Assembly: GCA_030611515.1 (NCBI GenBank)
Contig: JAUWPQ010000010.1
Span: forward strand, 1-36,400
Reading direction: 5' to 3'
Origin: Planctomycetota bacterium
Lineage (GTDB): Bacteria; Planctomycetota; Planctomycetia; Pirellulales; Thermoguttaceae
Length of the DNA stretch: 36,400 nucleotides
Part shown: one piece after another, positions 8,396 to 16,783 of the stretch
How the letters are laid out: each line of letters starts with the position of its first letter
Numbering within the stretch: position 1 is the first letter of the stretch
Notes under the pieces: model-generated
What the model saw: the letters and a program-made list of their open reading frames with translations, nothing else
The model's database searches: none
Told to the model about the DNA's origin: nothing
Translations under genes and position numbers: made by a program

Positions 8396-8532
8396 TAAAT
8401 CGCCGCTCGCGCGCAAAACTCCGCCCGAGACGCGTATTTGGAAAGTCAGCGCAAAATTGAGGCCAGAGTTTCTTCCGGTTCACTCTTGCCAACCACCCGC
8501 AAAATCTCTGCGATACCATGAAACCCCGGACA

Positions 8533-9255
8533 CTATTGGGACAAGCCGGCAGCGTTACCCGTCGAATGTTTATCCCGGTAGTTGTTTCGGATATCCACCC
8601 AAAGGTGGATCAGAGTAAATGGTGTCGGCATGACGTGCCTACGCGAGAAACTGTGCTGCGATTGCGATGGCACGTCGGATAATGCGAACACGAGGAGTGG
8701 AACGCCCGGCAGTTTCTTTTCAATGCAGGAATTGACCTGCGTCTGTATCTGTTCGGAAGTCATGCTGATGATGTAGCCGATCATTATTCCGGACGAAGCA
8801 CGGTTGCCGTATTTGTGCGACGCCAGATCGAACCGGGCGATACCATGCATGACGTAGTTTGTGTTGAGATTCCATGTGTGACTGGTTGGTTCACCCAACA
8901 GCTTGCATTCGACGTGAAAGGGGATCAGGTAGTCTTCATTGGACTCGGCTCGCGGATTGACGCAGTTGCAGGTGAAATCAGGTCGTGTCCGCGTGAAGTC
9001 CTCTTGCGCTTCATCGGCATTGACCGGCTGATTCAAGCCGTCGGATGCCGGCGGATGGATTTCTCGGTTTTCCGTGTTGGCGATTTCTCGACACACGGTC
9101 ACTACGATAGTAAACAGACGCTTGGATACGCTGTTTTCGTCACCCGATATGCATGGTTCGGCGGTCAGGTGAATCAGGGCTTGGACGAAGATGTGCCGGT
9201 ACAGCCTCTCGTGCCGGTTCCATAACTTGCCAAAGGGGATCGTGCGTCGTGGCAT
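8533..9255 (-). CDS. PD-(D/E)XK nuclease-like protein of a restriction-modification module
   Basis: A 240-residue protein whose ATG shares its A with the TAA stop of the methylase gene (TAATG), so the two are probably translationally coupled. RPDF (Asp93) followed about 20 residues later by FHVECK (Glu116, Lys118) gives the spacing of a PD-(D/E)XK metal-dependent nuclease core. The following MHGIARFDLASHKYG and IMIGYIIS would be the next helix and strand. No methylase or helicase motif is present. The likely role is the DNA-cleaving partner of the adjacent N6-adenine methylase. It shares no obvious motif with classical type II endonucleases beyond the core, so the specificity is unknown. Base composition is AT-richer than in neighbouring genes, in keeping with transfer. 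Confidence 0.6.
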   Translation of the reverse strand: MPRRTIPFGKLWNRHERLYRHIFVQALIHLTAEPCISGDENSVSKRLFTIVVTVCREIANTENREIHPPASDGLNQPVNADEAQEDFTRTRPDFTCNCVNPRAESNEDYLIPFHVECKLLGEPTSHTWNLNTNYVMHGIARFDLASHKYGNRASSGIMIGYIISMTSEQIQTQVNSCIEKKLPGVPLLVFALSDVPSQSQHSFSRRHVMPTPFTLIHLWVDIRNNYRDKHSTGNAAGLSQ

Positions 9256-12200
9256 TACTTGGCCTTCCCTTGCTCGTCGCGGGACTGGACCATAGCTTTG
9301 CAGATCGTCGAATCGGCATCCTCCCGAGCAAGCGATCGCGTCCAGAGGCGTTTTAGATTCCGCTTGATGATGATAATGGCGTCCTCGGAAACGGCGTACA
9401 CCAAACCATCGAGGACGATCTGCGAGGTTCCCATCGGTTGGGGGAGTTTTTCGGCAAGCTGGTCAAGGACGTACTGCCAATCGTCTCTGGGCGTCAAGTC
9501 CCAAGAATCGCCCTTGTCCGCCGGATAGAACTCGACGGCCACCATATTGTCGTGCGCCCCGACATGCAGGTCGGCCCGCATTTCCTGGTCGTCCGGCAAA
9601 TAGGCGTTCCAGCGTCGGGCGAAAATCCTGGTGTATTGCTCCATCCATTGCAAGTCACCGTTAGTACTGATGGCAAGGTCGGCTCCTATGCTGTCAAACG
9701 GCTTGTAGAAGAACGGCAACGTCACTTCGCAACAGTCGCGGATCAGGTCGCGTTGTTCTTCGGTCAGATCGTAAAGGTCGAACACGGCCTCGTCGAGTTG
9801 TTGTTCCCACTGCCGACGTTTTCGCTGGATAGTCGCCTCGGATACACCGTGCGGGTGCTGCAAGTCGCGCACATGCGGATAGTAGTCCCGTAGTTTGTCA
9901 ACAATGCGAACCACGCGTTGCGTTGCCGGGTGGGTTTTGTCAAAAACGACAGGAAGTTCAAGGAGTTCGTCATCGAAATGTATTTCATCATGCCATAACC
10001 CCCAGTTAGACGAACTGCAAAAGAGATTCCAGCGTGCCAAAGAGGACCACATTATGCCCAGAAGCAAGCTGTAAGTACTTGACGAAGGGTGTAACAGCCT
10101 TATGGCGTAAAGAGAGTGTCTGAAGCACAACTCCGCTTCTTCATACCTTGCGTCAACATATCCTTTGTCGGTTCCTTTCTGCCTTATTCCTCTGCCGACA
10201 AGAATTCGAGAACCCCTGTAGAGGTCTATTGATCGCAATCGCTCAACTTTTTGTGGAGGCGGTTCCAGCCTCAGAGGGTCATACCTTGAAAATGACGCCG
10301 GAACAATGGATTGCATCTGCTGTAATTCAGCGGCACTGTTGTCCTGTGAACCAATGTTGTAGCCTCGTCCAGACTGGTTTCGGTCCACGAATTCATTCAA
10401 GGCAGAGCATCTTGACGACAAGACTCTACGGAAAATGAGACTGTTGTGCGGCTCCAGCCATAGAGTTTTCCAGGTTGATCCACTCGCCAAGTCAACATCG
10501 CGCAAAATGTTGAGATCATGTTGCGAGAGCAAAACCGCTTGCGTCTTTTTGATTTCGGCCAGTTGCTTGGCCGACCAGTAGTAGACGGGCGTGTCTTCCT
10601 GCTGGCCCTTTTCAAAAAACACAGATATAAACGGTGAAGTACCGCCGGTAAAGAAAAACTTGCGGACATGGGCGAAGTTGAAGACTTCCCGCAATTTGAC
10701 TTCGCTGAGCCATTGTCGGCGAAAGTCTTGTGTGGTCGTGCCATGTTTGAACAGCACGCCGGCCGACACCAGCATCCCGGCCTTGCCGCCCGATTTCAGA
10801 AAATCGAGCGCACGCCAGAGGAACGCCTGCGACGGTTCCTTGTCTCCGATAGGTCGCCCATTGTCGTGACACCATGCGAGCAGCGTTTTCTGGCATGCCT
10901 TAGTTTCCGGATCGGCCTTGGGACCGGGTTTCCCCCAAGGCGGGTTGCCGACGACAATATCGGCACACTCGTCACCGAAGCGTTCCCGCCAGCGTGAAGT
11001 TGATTTGATGTGGTCGACGTCAAAGCTGTTAGCGCAAAGGATGCTGTGAAAACAGTTGGGCGACGTGTTCGTCCTTGATGCCAAGAGGCCGGGGAGCTTG
11101 TTGCCTTGCCGGATATGCTCTCGGATCGCGGGCGGGTCAAGATAGTGAAGCATAGCCAGATAAAGGCTAAACGCCGTGATACGGGCCGCTTCTTCATTGA
11201 CTTCGATGCCCGCGATCTGGTCGCGGAGTATGTTTTTCAACTCATCGAAGGTAAGCGATTTTTGCTTCTTGTGTCGCTCGTAGCGAACCATGCGCCGAAA
11301 CGCTTCGACCAGGAAGATGCCGCTGCCGCACGCCGGGTCTAACACCCGAGGGTGTTTTTTGAGTGTTTCCGGAGTGAGGGTTCGTGAAAGCACAAACTCC
11401 GCTAATGCAGGCGGGGTGTAATAGGCGCCATTGTTGCGGGCCTTGTTGCTCGTTTTATTCTTCGTTTCCGCAATTGCCTCTTCGTCTTCCGCGGAAGAAT
11501 GATAAAACTCTTCATAGATGGAGCTAATCAAGTCCAACGGCACGATGTCGAAACGATAGGCATGGAAAAACAACTGTCTTTGGTCTTGAGTGTCGCCGTA
11601 AAGCAGGCCTTGGATTCGGTGGAGATGATTCTGTTCGACAATCTCGTATTCCGTCTCGACATCGGGAAACATGTCGCCGTTGAAGTCTTTCGAGAGCCTT
11701 TTAAAAATCGCGTAGGTAAAATCCTTGTCCTGCAGCACCTTCGGAAAGAACGTTTTGATTTCCGTAAGATCAAGCCCTTGACGTGCGGGAGGATTTCGCA
11801 ACAAGTCGGTCCAGCCTTGCGTTTGCCTGGCAACCGATAGAAAATAGTCCTCGGTCAGTATTCCACGATCTTCCAGATAGCAAATGAAAATGGAGCGACC
11901 GATCAAAGAATGGGCATATCGCAGCTTTTTGCCCGAAAGGCCATCTTGCATCAATGCCCGACGGACGGTCTTCAGGTCACGAATCAGGGCTTTATCCGCG
12001 CGGTCGTTCAGATTGCCGAATCGTTCGTCACCAAATACTCGCCCCGATTCGATATTGTCTCGATGAAAATCATGGAGTTGGGAAGCTGCCTTGCTCAAGT
12101 CCTCTAACACTTCAAGATGGCGAAGCTTCTTCCAGGATTTAGCGTCGTTTATGTCAACCGGTTTTTGCGCAAGATCGTAAACCGTGATTTCACCAGGTGA

Positions 12201-12476
12201 GGCGAGAAACAATATCCGGGGCCGGGCCAACGACCAAACACGGTTGAAAGCCTTGACCTTTTCCGCTAATTCTTGACCGCACTCAGCAAAAACAATGATC
12301 GGATTGTTGTTCACGAAAAAGACGCTATCCGCACCGGCGCGTTGCGCCGAGGCGAGCCATTCGCCCTTTTCGATCCAATTTTCCCGAGACAGGCGAGGTG
12401 GTGGAACTGCTGTCGCACACAGTAAGTCTCCGCCCTGAAAATCCAGTTCTCTATATAATGTAGCCAAGCTGTCCAT
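9255..12476 (-). CDS. Eco57I-type N6-adenine DNA methyltransferase (type IIG-like)
   Basis: A 1073-residue protein. The N-terminal 110 residues contain DSVFFV, PIIVFAE and ITVYDL, resembling a restriction-subunit N-terminal fold, but the expected ExK reads ECG, so this nuclease may be dead. A helical region with SIFICYLEDRGIL (195-207) follows, as in type IIG/IIL enzymes. The methylase core has motif X GAYYTPPALAEF (350-361), motif I LDPACGSGIF (379-388) and motif IV NPPW (511-514), defining an N6-adenine methylase. The C-terminal half probably holds the target-recognition region and includes VGRGIRQKG and SSNWGLWHDE. GGAG precedes the ATG by about 9 nt. It overlaps the nuclease-like gene by one base. 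It would methylate self DNA and cooperate with that protein in defence. No helicase or separate specificity gene is seen. Confidence 0.82.
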   Translation of the reverse strand: MDSLATLYRELDFQGGDLLCATAVPPPRLSRENWIEKGEWLASAQRAGADSVFFVNNNPIIVFAECGQELAEKVKAFNRVWSLARPRILFLASPGEITVYDLAQKPVDINDAKSWKKLRHLEVLEDLSKAASQLHDFHRDNIESGRVFGDERFGNLNDRADKALIRDLKTVRRALMQDGLSGKKLRYAHSLIGRSIFICYLEDRGILTEDYFLSVARQTQGWTDLLRNPPARQGLDLTEIKTFFPKVLQDKDFTYAIFKRLSKDFNGDMFPDVETEYEIVEQNHLHRIQGLLYGDTQDQRQLFFHAYRFDIVPLDLISSIYEEFYHSSAEDEEAIAETKNKTSNKARNNGAYYTPPALAEFVLSRTLTPETLKKHPRVLDPACGSGIFLVEAFRRMVRYERHKKQKSLTFDELKNILRDQIAGIEVNEEAARITAFSLYLAMLHYLDPPAIREHIRQGNKLPGLLASRTNTSPNCFHSILCANSFDVDHIKSTSRWRERFGDECADIVVGNPPWGKPGPKADPETKACQKTLLAWCHDNGRPIGDKEPSQAFLWRALDFLKSGGKAGMLVSAGVLFKHGTTTQDFRRQWLSEVKLREVFNFAHVRKFFFTGGTSPFISVFFEKGQQEDTPVYYWSAKQLAEIKKTQAVLLSQHDLNILRDVDLASGSTWKTLWLEPHNSLIFRRVLSSRCSALNEFVDRNQSGRGYNIGSQDNSAAELQQMQSIVPASFSRYDPLRLEPPPQKVERLRSIDLYRGSRILVGRGIRQKGTDKGYVDARYEEAELCFRHSLYAIRLLHPSSSTYSLLLGIMWSSLARWNLFCSSSNWGLWHDEIHFDDELLELPVVFDKTHPATQRVVRIVDKLRDYYPHVRDLQHPHGVSEATIQRKRRQWEQQLDEAVFDLYDLTEEQRDLIRDCCEVTLPFFYKPFDSIGADLAISTNGDLQWMEQYTRIFARRWNAYLPDDQEMRADLHVGAHDNMVAVEFYPADKGDSWDLTPRDDWQYVLDQLAEKLPQPMGTSQIVLDGLVYAVSEDAIIIIKRNLKRLWTRSLAREDADSTICKAMVQSRDEQGKAK

Positions 12477-13096
12477 ACTAATTGCTCCAGCGCGATCCGC
12501 CGTCTACTTTTCGTGCCCGTACCTCGGCGATGTCGGGCGTTTGCTGCTCGTCGTTGAAGAAGTTGTCGTCTGCTCAGAAGAAGTGCCGTCGGCCTCGACG
12601 ACCTTTCCCCACACGGCCGACCGAACATCCCCACGATTGATCGAGGAACGGGTTTGAACACAACCTCTGAACACGCCCAAGCCCAAAATTGTGAATGTTC
12701 GTTACGTTTTCCACACAGGAGCCGCGTTCGGCCGCATGGCCGTGTCCGCAAAATAAGGCTTGGTCATGTATTAGTGCCTCATTCTATACATGGTTTCGCC
12801 ACGGCGTCCAGTAGTTCTCGATTCGCCGATAGTATCGGATTTTCCTTTGTGAGCCTATGTATTTTGAGCCGGGGAACGTGCCATCGCCAAAAATCGCACA
12901 GAGATCGCGTTATCGCCAATCCATCAATGTCTCACATCTTACCTGGAGCCCCCGTCCCGCCATGTGGGTTTCCTTGAATCATAAGCATCGTCTCCATACA
13001 GTACGCGACTCCGTGACGAACCCAGGGGAAAACGAAGCTGGATTCTGAGCCCCCCCCTACCGCAGATGTCGCATGAACTGCCGATTAACCGCTCTG
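12477..13096. other. Intergenic region upstream of the restriction module
   Basis: About 620 bases lie between the CDP-alcohol transferase gene (ends 13097) and the methylase start. They include the possible gene remnant near 12487-12665. From 12690 to 13096 I see no convincing coding frame, RNA or repeat. The promoter of the methylase operon should lie here but is not evident. Confidence 0.45.
12487..12665 (-). pseudogene. Possible frameshifted remnant of a small gene
   Basis: One minus-strand frame reads SSINRGDVRSAVWGKVVEADG and then turns into low-complexity Ser/Thr. A second frame, just after a stop, reads ADDNFFNDEQQTPDIAEV to a TAG close to the methylase start. Joining the two needs a frameshift and would give a plausible small acidic protein. 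I do not recognise the family. The alternative is chance open frames. Confidence 0.25.
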
Positions 13097-13834
13097 TCAC
13101 GAAGGCGTCCCGGCCCTCACGCCTTTGATCCACCAGATACCTCCCCATGCGAACGAAATCAGATAGCCGAGAAGAAAGGCCGCCGCGATCGGGGATACAA
13201 AGGCCGCCGCGATCAACGGCGGTGCGTAGGAAACCAGCCAGACCGCTATCAGCGACACATTGACCAGACAGATGGCGGTGGCCGACTTCGTCTGGCTTCG
13301 GATCAGCCAGGGCATCCGGTACGGCACGAGCATCGACACGGTGTGCAACACGAACACCGCGATCAGCAACGGCGCGGAGGCAAAGTCGAAAATCCGCGCC
13401 AACAGAAGGATGAAAAACAAGTGGCGCGCCAACTCGTTGGTCGGCGAACCCGTGCCCGTGACGGCGGCCGGATCGAGCCGGGAGGCAACACGCAGGACGA
13501 GTGAGGTTGCCGCCACGAGACTTAGCGCGGCGCAGACGCCGCCGCACACGCCGCCTTGGTCCGTCCAAACCTGCTGCATCCCGACCACCATCACGAACAC
13601 GGTATGTGCAATCGCATCGCAGACGTTGTCTAAGATGGCGCCGAACCGGCTCCTGATATTCAGCTTGTTAGCCAGGATGCCGTCCAAATCGTCCATAACG
13701 TTGTTGTATACGATCAAGGGAATCAGGTACTGGTAGCCGTCTTTCAGAAAGAGAATGGCGACCGGGAGGATTCCGAGAATCGATACGACGTTCGCCAGGT
13801 TCTTGTAGACCGTCTTTCCCAGTGAATTCAACAT
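13097..13834 (-). CDS. CDP-alcohol phosphatidyltransferase family protein
   Basis: A 245-residue integral membrane protein with about six hydrophobic segments. The signature of the family, D-xx-DG-xx-AR-x8-G-xxx-D-xxx-D, is present as Asp48, Asp51-Gly52, Ala55-Asn56, Gly65, Asp69 and Asp73. The only departure is Asn for the usual Arg. These enzymes use a CDP-linked donor to form a phosphodiester with an alcohol acceptor, as in phospholipid head-group synthesis or archaeal-type inositol lipid synthesis. Its ATG lies 7 bases inside the methyltransferase gene, and that gene in turn overlaps a nucleotidyltransferase gene, so the three form one translational unit. The CDP-donor is probably made by the latter. 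Acceptor and donor are not identifiable from sequence. Confidence 0.8.
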   Translation of the reverse strand: MLNSLGKTVYKNLANVVSILGILPVAILFLKDGYQYLIPLIVYNNVMDDLDGILANKLNIRSRFGAILDNVCDAIAHTVFVMVVGMQQVWTDQGGVCGGVCAALSLVAATSLVLRVASRLDPAAVTGTGSPTNELARHLFFILLLARIFDFASAPLLIAVFVLHTVSMLVPYRMPWLIRSQTKSATAICLVNVSLIAVWLVSYAPPLIAAAFVSPIAAAFLLGYLISFAWGGIWWIKGVRAGTPS

Positions 13835-14640
13835 GTGCCGGCCTGAAGAACAAAGAAGTGGTTTGTCAATTCAGGAAAGGCACGGCCCAGCACGGCGGGA
13901 ACCCGGGTCAGCCAGGGATTGCCGAGTCGCAGCGCCCAATAGGCCAGATGGCCGACTACGGGGATGAACTGCAACCGGCGGGGAACGGTCGCCTTCCATT
14001 TTTTGACCAGCTCACAGCCCATCTGCATCATAACATAAGGCACGTTGGTTTCCACGTGCGTCACGGAAAGCCCGCACTGTTGAAAGATGCGACGGTACGT
14101 GGAAACGCATCGGTACACCGCCTGATACTCGCCCTGGCGAGTGACGGTTCCTTTCCGCACGGTGGTTTCGCGGCAGAGGATGATACCTCCCGAGTCAAGA
14201 AAGGGGATGAGCTTCCGCAGCAGGGAAATCACGTCGCTCTCGTTGAGATACATCAACATGCCGCCGAGGAACACCAGTTGATAGTGGTCCTCCGGCTCGA
14301 ACGCCGGCACGTCGCCGTGAATGGCCGCGACATTGGGATAGGAAGTACATCGTTGCCGAGTGGCTTCGTACAGCGGCAGGCTCGCCTCGACGGCAACGAC
14401 CTTGGCAAAATGCCGGGCGAAATACTCGGCCCAGTAGCCGACGCCGCAACCCAAGTCCAACACGGTTCCGCCGCGATCCAACTTCCGGATCAACCGCGAG
14501 ACGATCTTCGATTCGCCGTGGAAACGAAACCGACCGGCGCCGGCGGGGAAACCGAAGCCGTCCATCATGTACGGTCCCAGGATCGAAGGCCGGGCCTTGC
14601 TCCAATACTGGTTGACTTCCGCATAATCGAGTTCAACCAT
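13828..14640 (-). CDS. SAM-dependent methyltransferase (class I)
   Basis: A 270-residue soluble enzyme. Motif I is VLDLGCGVGYWAEYF (60-74), then VVAVEAS for motif II, HGDVPAF for the post-II acidic motif and a hydrophobic LVFLGGMLMYL strand, all typical of class I methyltransferases. The ATG at 14640 overlaps the upstream nucleotidyltransferase stop by 8 bases. The frame runs further upstream, but those residues are the shadow of that gene. Lodged between a CTP-transferase-like enzyme and a CDP-alcohol phosphotransferase, it may methylate the amine of a head group such as phosphoethanolamine or aminoethylphosphonate, or the lipid or glycan product. This role is inferred from position only. 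Confidence 0.8.
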   Translation of the reverse strand: MVELDYAEVNQYWSKARPSILGPYMMDGFGFPAGAGRFRFHGESKIVSRLIRKLDRGGTVLDLGCGVGYWAEYFARHFAKVVAVEASLPLYEATRQRCTSYPNVAAIHGDVPAFEPEDHYQLVFLGGMLMYLNESDVISLLRKLIPFLDSGGIILCRETTVRKGTVTRQGEYQAVYRCVSTYRRIFQQCGLSVTHVETNVPYVMMQMGCELVKKWKATVPRRLQFIPVVGHLAYWALRLGNPWLTRVPAVLGRAFPELTNHFFVLQAGTC

Positions 14641-15439
14641 GCTTTTCAACCAGTTGAGAAGTCGGCGGCCTGGAATCGTCCGAGAACAGGTGTTCGGCTT
14701 CGTACACGTCCGCGAGCGTGTCCACTTCGTACCAATGGCCGTCGTCGAAGAAGACCGGCTCGAAAGAGAGGCTTCCGTCGGCCACCATTTCGGCGAAGAC
14801 GGTCTCATAGTAATCGTTCACTCTGCCTGCCGAGATGTACCGGTCCAACCGCTCGACAACCCGCCGCCACGACGGCAGCGAAAGACTGTAGATGTTCACG
14901 GTCTTGTAGCGGGAGTCGTCGGGAATCTCGTCGTGGCCAATGCGGAAGTCCGTGATTCGCTGGAAAGGATCGAGGCCGACCGTGGAGCCCATCATCCAAG
15001 GTTGCACGCGGGCAACGGCCATCTTGTCGGGAAGAAGCATGTCCGCGAGTAAGAACGGCTTGAAGACCAGATCGCACTCGAGCAGCAGGAAGGACTCGTG
15101 GATTTTCTTTCTGGCCAGCCACAGCGAATAGATGTTGTTGGTCGTGCGGTATCGCGGATTGACGACGTATTCGATCCTCAGGCCGCCCGTCCATGCGTCG
15201 AGAAACTCGCGGATACGATGCTCCATGTAGCCCACGACGACAACAAGCCGCTTGAAGCCCCATTGGCGGAGGCAGCGGATCTGTCGTTTTAGGATGGGTA
15301 TCCCGTCGATCTCCGTGAGGCACTTGGGTGCGTCGTCGGTCAAGGGCTGGAGCCGGCTTCCCGTGCCGGCCGCAAGGAGTACTGCCGTCGTAACCGAAGC
15401 GCGTTGATGGTCACGATGGTTGAAGTGGTTGATTTCCAT
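14633..15439 (-). CDS. Sugar-nucleotidyltransferase-fold protein, LicC/PntC-like cytidylyltransferase
   Basis: About 268 residues. LAAGTGSRLQPLT (22-34) with Lys39 is the nucleotide-binding signature of the NTP transferase family. LLLECDLVF holds the metal-binding Asp. The C-terminal GRVNDYYETVF and HWYEVDT are features shared with phosphocholine (LicC), aminoethylphosphonate (PntC) and inositol-phosphate cytidylyltransferases. The likely reaction is CTP plus a phosphorylated alcohol or phosphonate to a CDP-activated head group, used by the overlapping CDP-alcohol transferase gene. An earlier ATG at 15517 adds 26 residues of uncertain reality. The downstream methyltransferase gene overlaps by 8 bases. 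CTP specificity is inferred from context; a UTP- or GTP-using sugar enzyme is the alternative. Confidence 0.7.
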   Translation of the reverse strand: MEINHFNHRDHQRASVTTAVLLAAGTGSRLQPLTDDAPKCLTEIDGIPILKRQIRCLRQWGFKRLVVVVGYMEHRIREFLDAWTGGLRIEYVVNPRYRTTNNIYSLWLARKKIHESFLLLECDLVFKPFLLADMLLPDKMAVARVQPWMMGSTVGLDPFQRITDFRIGHDEIPDDSRYKTVNIYSLSLPSWRRVVERLDRYISAGRVNDYYETVFAEMVADGSLSFEPVFFDDGHWYEVDTLADVYEAEHLFSDDSRPPTSQLVEKHG

Positions 15440-15599
15440 AATTCTGATGATGTATCCCTTCTTTTCCTGAAACGAGGGACCGTCGGTAGACAAGTCCTGC
15501 CCTCGCTCGATAAACATGTTCTTTTCGTACCGTGTGACGAGATCAGATATTCCCAGCCTCTTACGGCGCTGTAGCCTCTACCGGATCCCTGGCTGTCCG

Positions 15600-16721
15600 C
15601 TAAACCGACCGCTTTGAGGTGGATACTTGCCGAAACACACTTTCGTAGCCCTCGGCCATTGTCTCGACGCTGAACCTTTCTTTCACATTGGCTCGGCAAG
15701 CCTTGGGATCGATTTCGTCCAGCCGCCGGACCACATCAACCGCTTCATCCACGCTGTCCACCAGGAAACCGGTTTCGCCCTCCCGGACGAGTTCCGGGAG
15801 GTACCCATACTTCGTGCCGATGATTGGCGTTCCACTGGCCTGAGCCTCGATCCCAACCCAACTGCACGGCTCACACCAGGAAATTGGGAACAGCACGGCA
15901 GCGGCGCGCTGGTATTGCCTGGCCAGATCCTTTTGCGAGAGACAGCCGAGATAGGTGATGTTCGGGCCGTCCAGATGAGGCTCGACCTTTTCATTGAAGT
16001 AGCCTTGGTGCTGCGGCTCGATCATGCCGGCGATTCGCAAAGGCCTGTGTGCCTTCTTGGCAATCTGAATCGCACGGTCTGCTCCTTTTTCCGGGGACAG
16101 CCGACCGGCGAACAGCAAGTAGTCCTCTTTGTCGCCGCAAAGCGGGAATTCGTCGAGCCGGACACCGTTGTGGACCGTGGCGATGTAGTTCAGGTCCGGT
16201 TTCAGTTCTTTCTCGGCCTCCGAAAGCGCTACATACGTCTGGTCGCGATAGTGGTCGAACACCGGATGCAACGCCTTGACCCATGCCGCTCCGTGCAGCG
16301 TCGAGACGATGGGGCAAGGGATCAACCGCGAGAACACCAAGGCATGAACGTGCAGGTGTGAGTGTACCACGTCGAACGTTCCAAAACGGACGGCCTCCAT
16401 GCATGCGGCGATGTGTAGCTGTTCCAGTGCGCGGAAGTCCGGCGGCCCAACGAGAAGGCCGGTGGCGGGATCGAGCTGGGCGGTGGTTTCGCGCTCTTCT
16501 TTCGGCCACGTCTCGAAAGGATGGGGTACGGTCTTGACCAGTTCTGCCGATGTTCGCGACCCCGCCGCGGCGAACAGCGTCACCTTGTGTCCTCGTGCGA
16601 CCAGTTCCTCCGTCAGGTTGTACACCACTTTCTCCCAAGGACCGTATCCTTCGGGAGGGACAGGCCAGGTGACGGGCGCCAACATTGCGATTCGCAACGA
16701 ATCAGTTTGGAAATCGTGCAT
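15600..16721 (-). CDS. GT4-family glycosyltransferase
   Basis: A 373-residue GT-B enzyme. The N-terminal domain carries the glycine-containing loop PPEGYGPWEKVVYNL and VVHSHLH. The C-terminal domain has FAGRLSPEKGADRAI and the EX7E nucleotide-sugar motif EPCSWVGIE, followed by ASGTPIIG. It should be a retaining glycosyltransferase using a nucleotide sugar in the cytoplasm, for glycan assembly. The frame opens at 16787, but GGGAG stands 7 nt before the ATG at 16721, so that start is chosen. It follows the GH130 gene by 62 bases and is probably in the same transcript as the preceding GT4 fusion. Donor and acceptor cannot be read from the sequence. Mannose would fit the GH130 neighbour. Confidence 0.85.
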   Translation of the reverse strand: MHDFQTDSLRIAMLAPVTWPVPPEGYGPWEKVVYNLTEELVARGHKVTLFAAAGSRTSAELVKTVPHPFETWPKEERETTAQLDPATGLLVGPPDFRALEQLHIAACMEAVRFGTFDVVHSHLHVHALVFSRLIPCPIVSTLHGAAWVKALHPVFDHYRDQTYVALSEAEKELKPDLNYIATVHNGVRLDEFPLCGDKEDYLLFAGRLSPEKGADRAIQIAKKAHRPLRIAGMIEPQHQGYFNEKVEPHLDGPNITYLGCLSQKDLARQYQRAAAVLFPISWCEPCSWVGIEAQASGTPIIGTKYGYLPELVREGETGFLVDSVDEAVDVVRRLDEIDPKACRANVKERFSVETMAEGYESVFRQVSTSKRSV

Positions 16722-16783
16722 CGGTTTCTCCCGCGACTGTCGGTGTTTCGGACTCTTTATGGTATCCGAGTTGCTGTTCGATC

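Larger units (their letters stand above)
7838..8532. other. Intergenic region with palindromes
   Basis: Nearly 700 bases lie between the restriction module and the FAD oxidoreductase. They hold a TCAGAGG short tandem repeat (about 7843-7870), a hairpin at 7941-7968 and the palindrome cluster at 8324-8395. Open frames here have no coding character. AT-rich patches (about 7895-7915 and 8155-8230) may include promoters, but I cannot place one. Confidence 0.5.

Noticed and set aside
12311..12751. A 146-residue minus-strand open frame overlapping the methylase start.
   Set aside because: Its composition (Arg, Ser and Cys rich) is non-coding and most of it overlaps the methylase in another frame; only a possible remnant in two other frames is retained, at low confidence.
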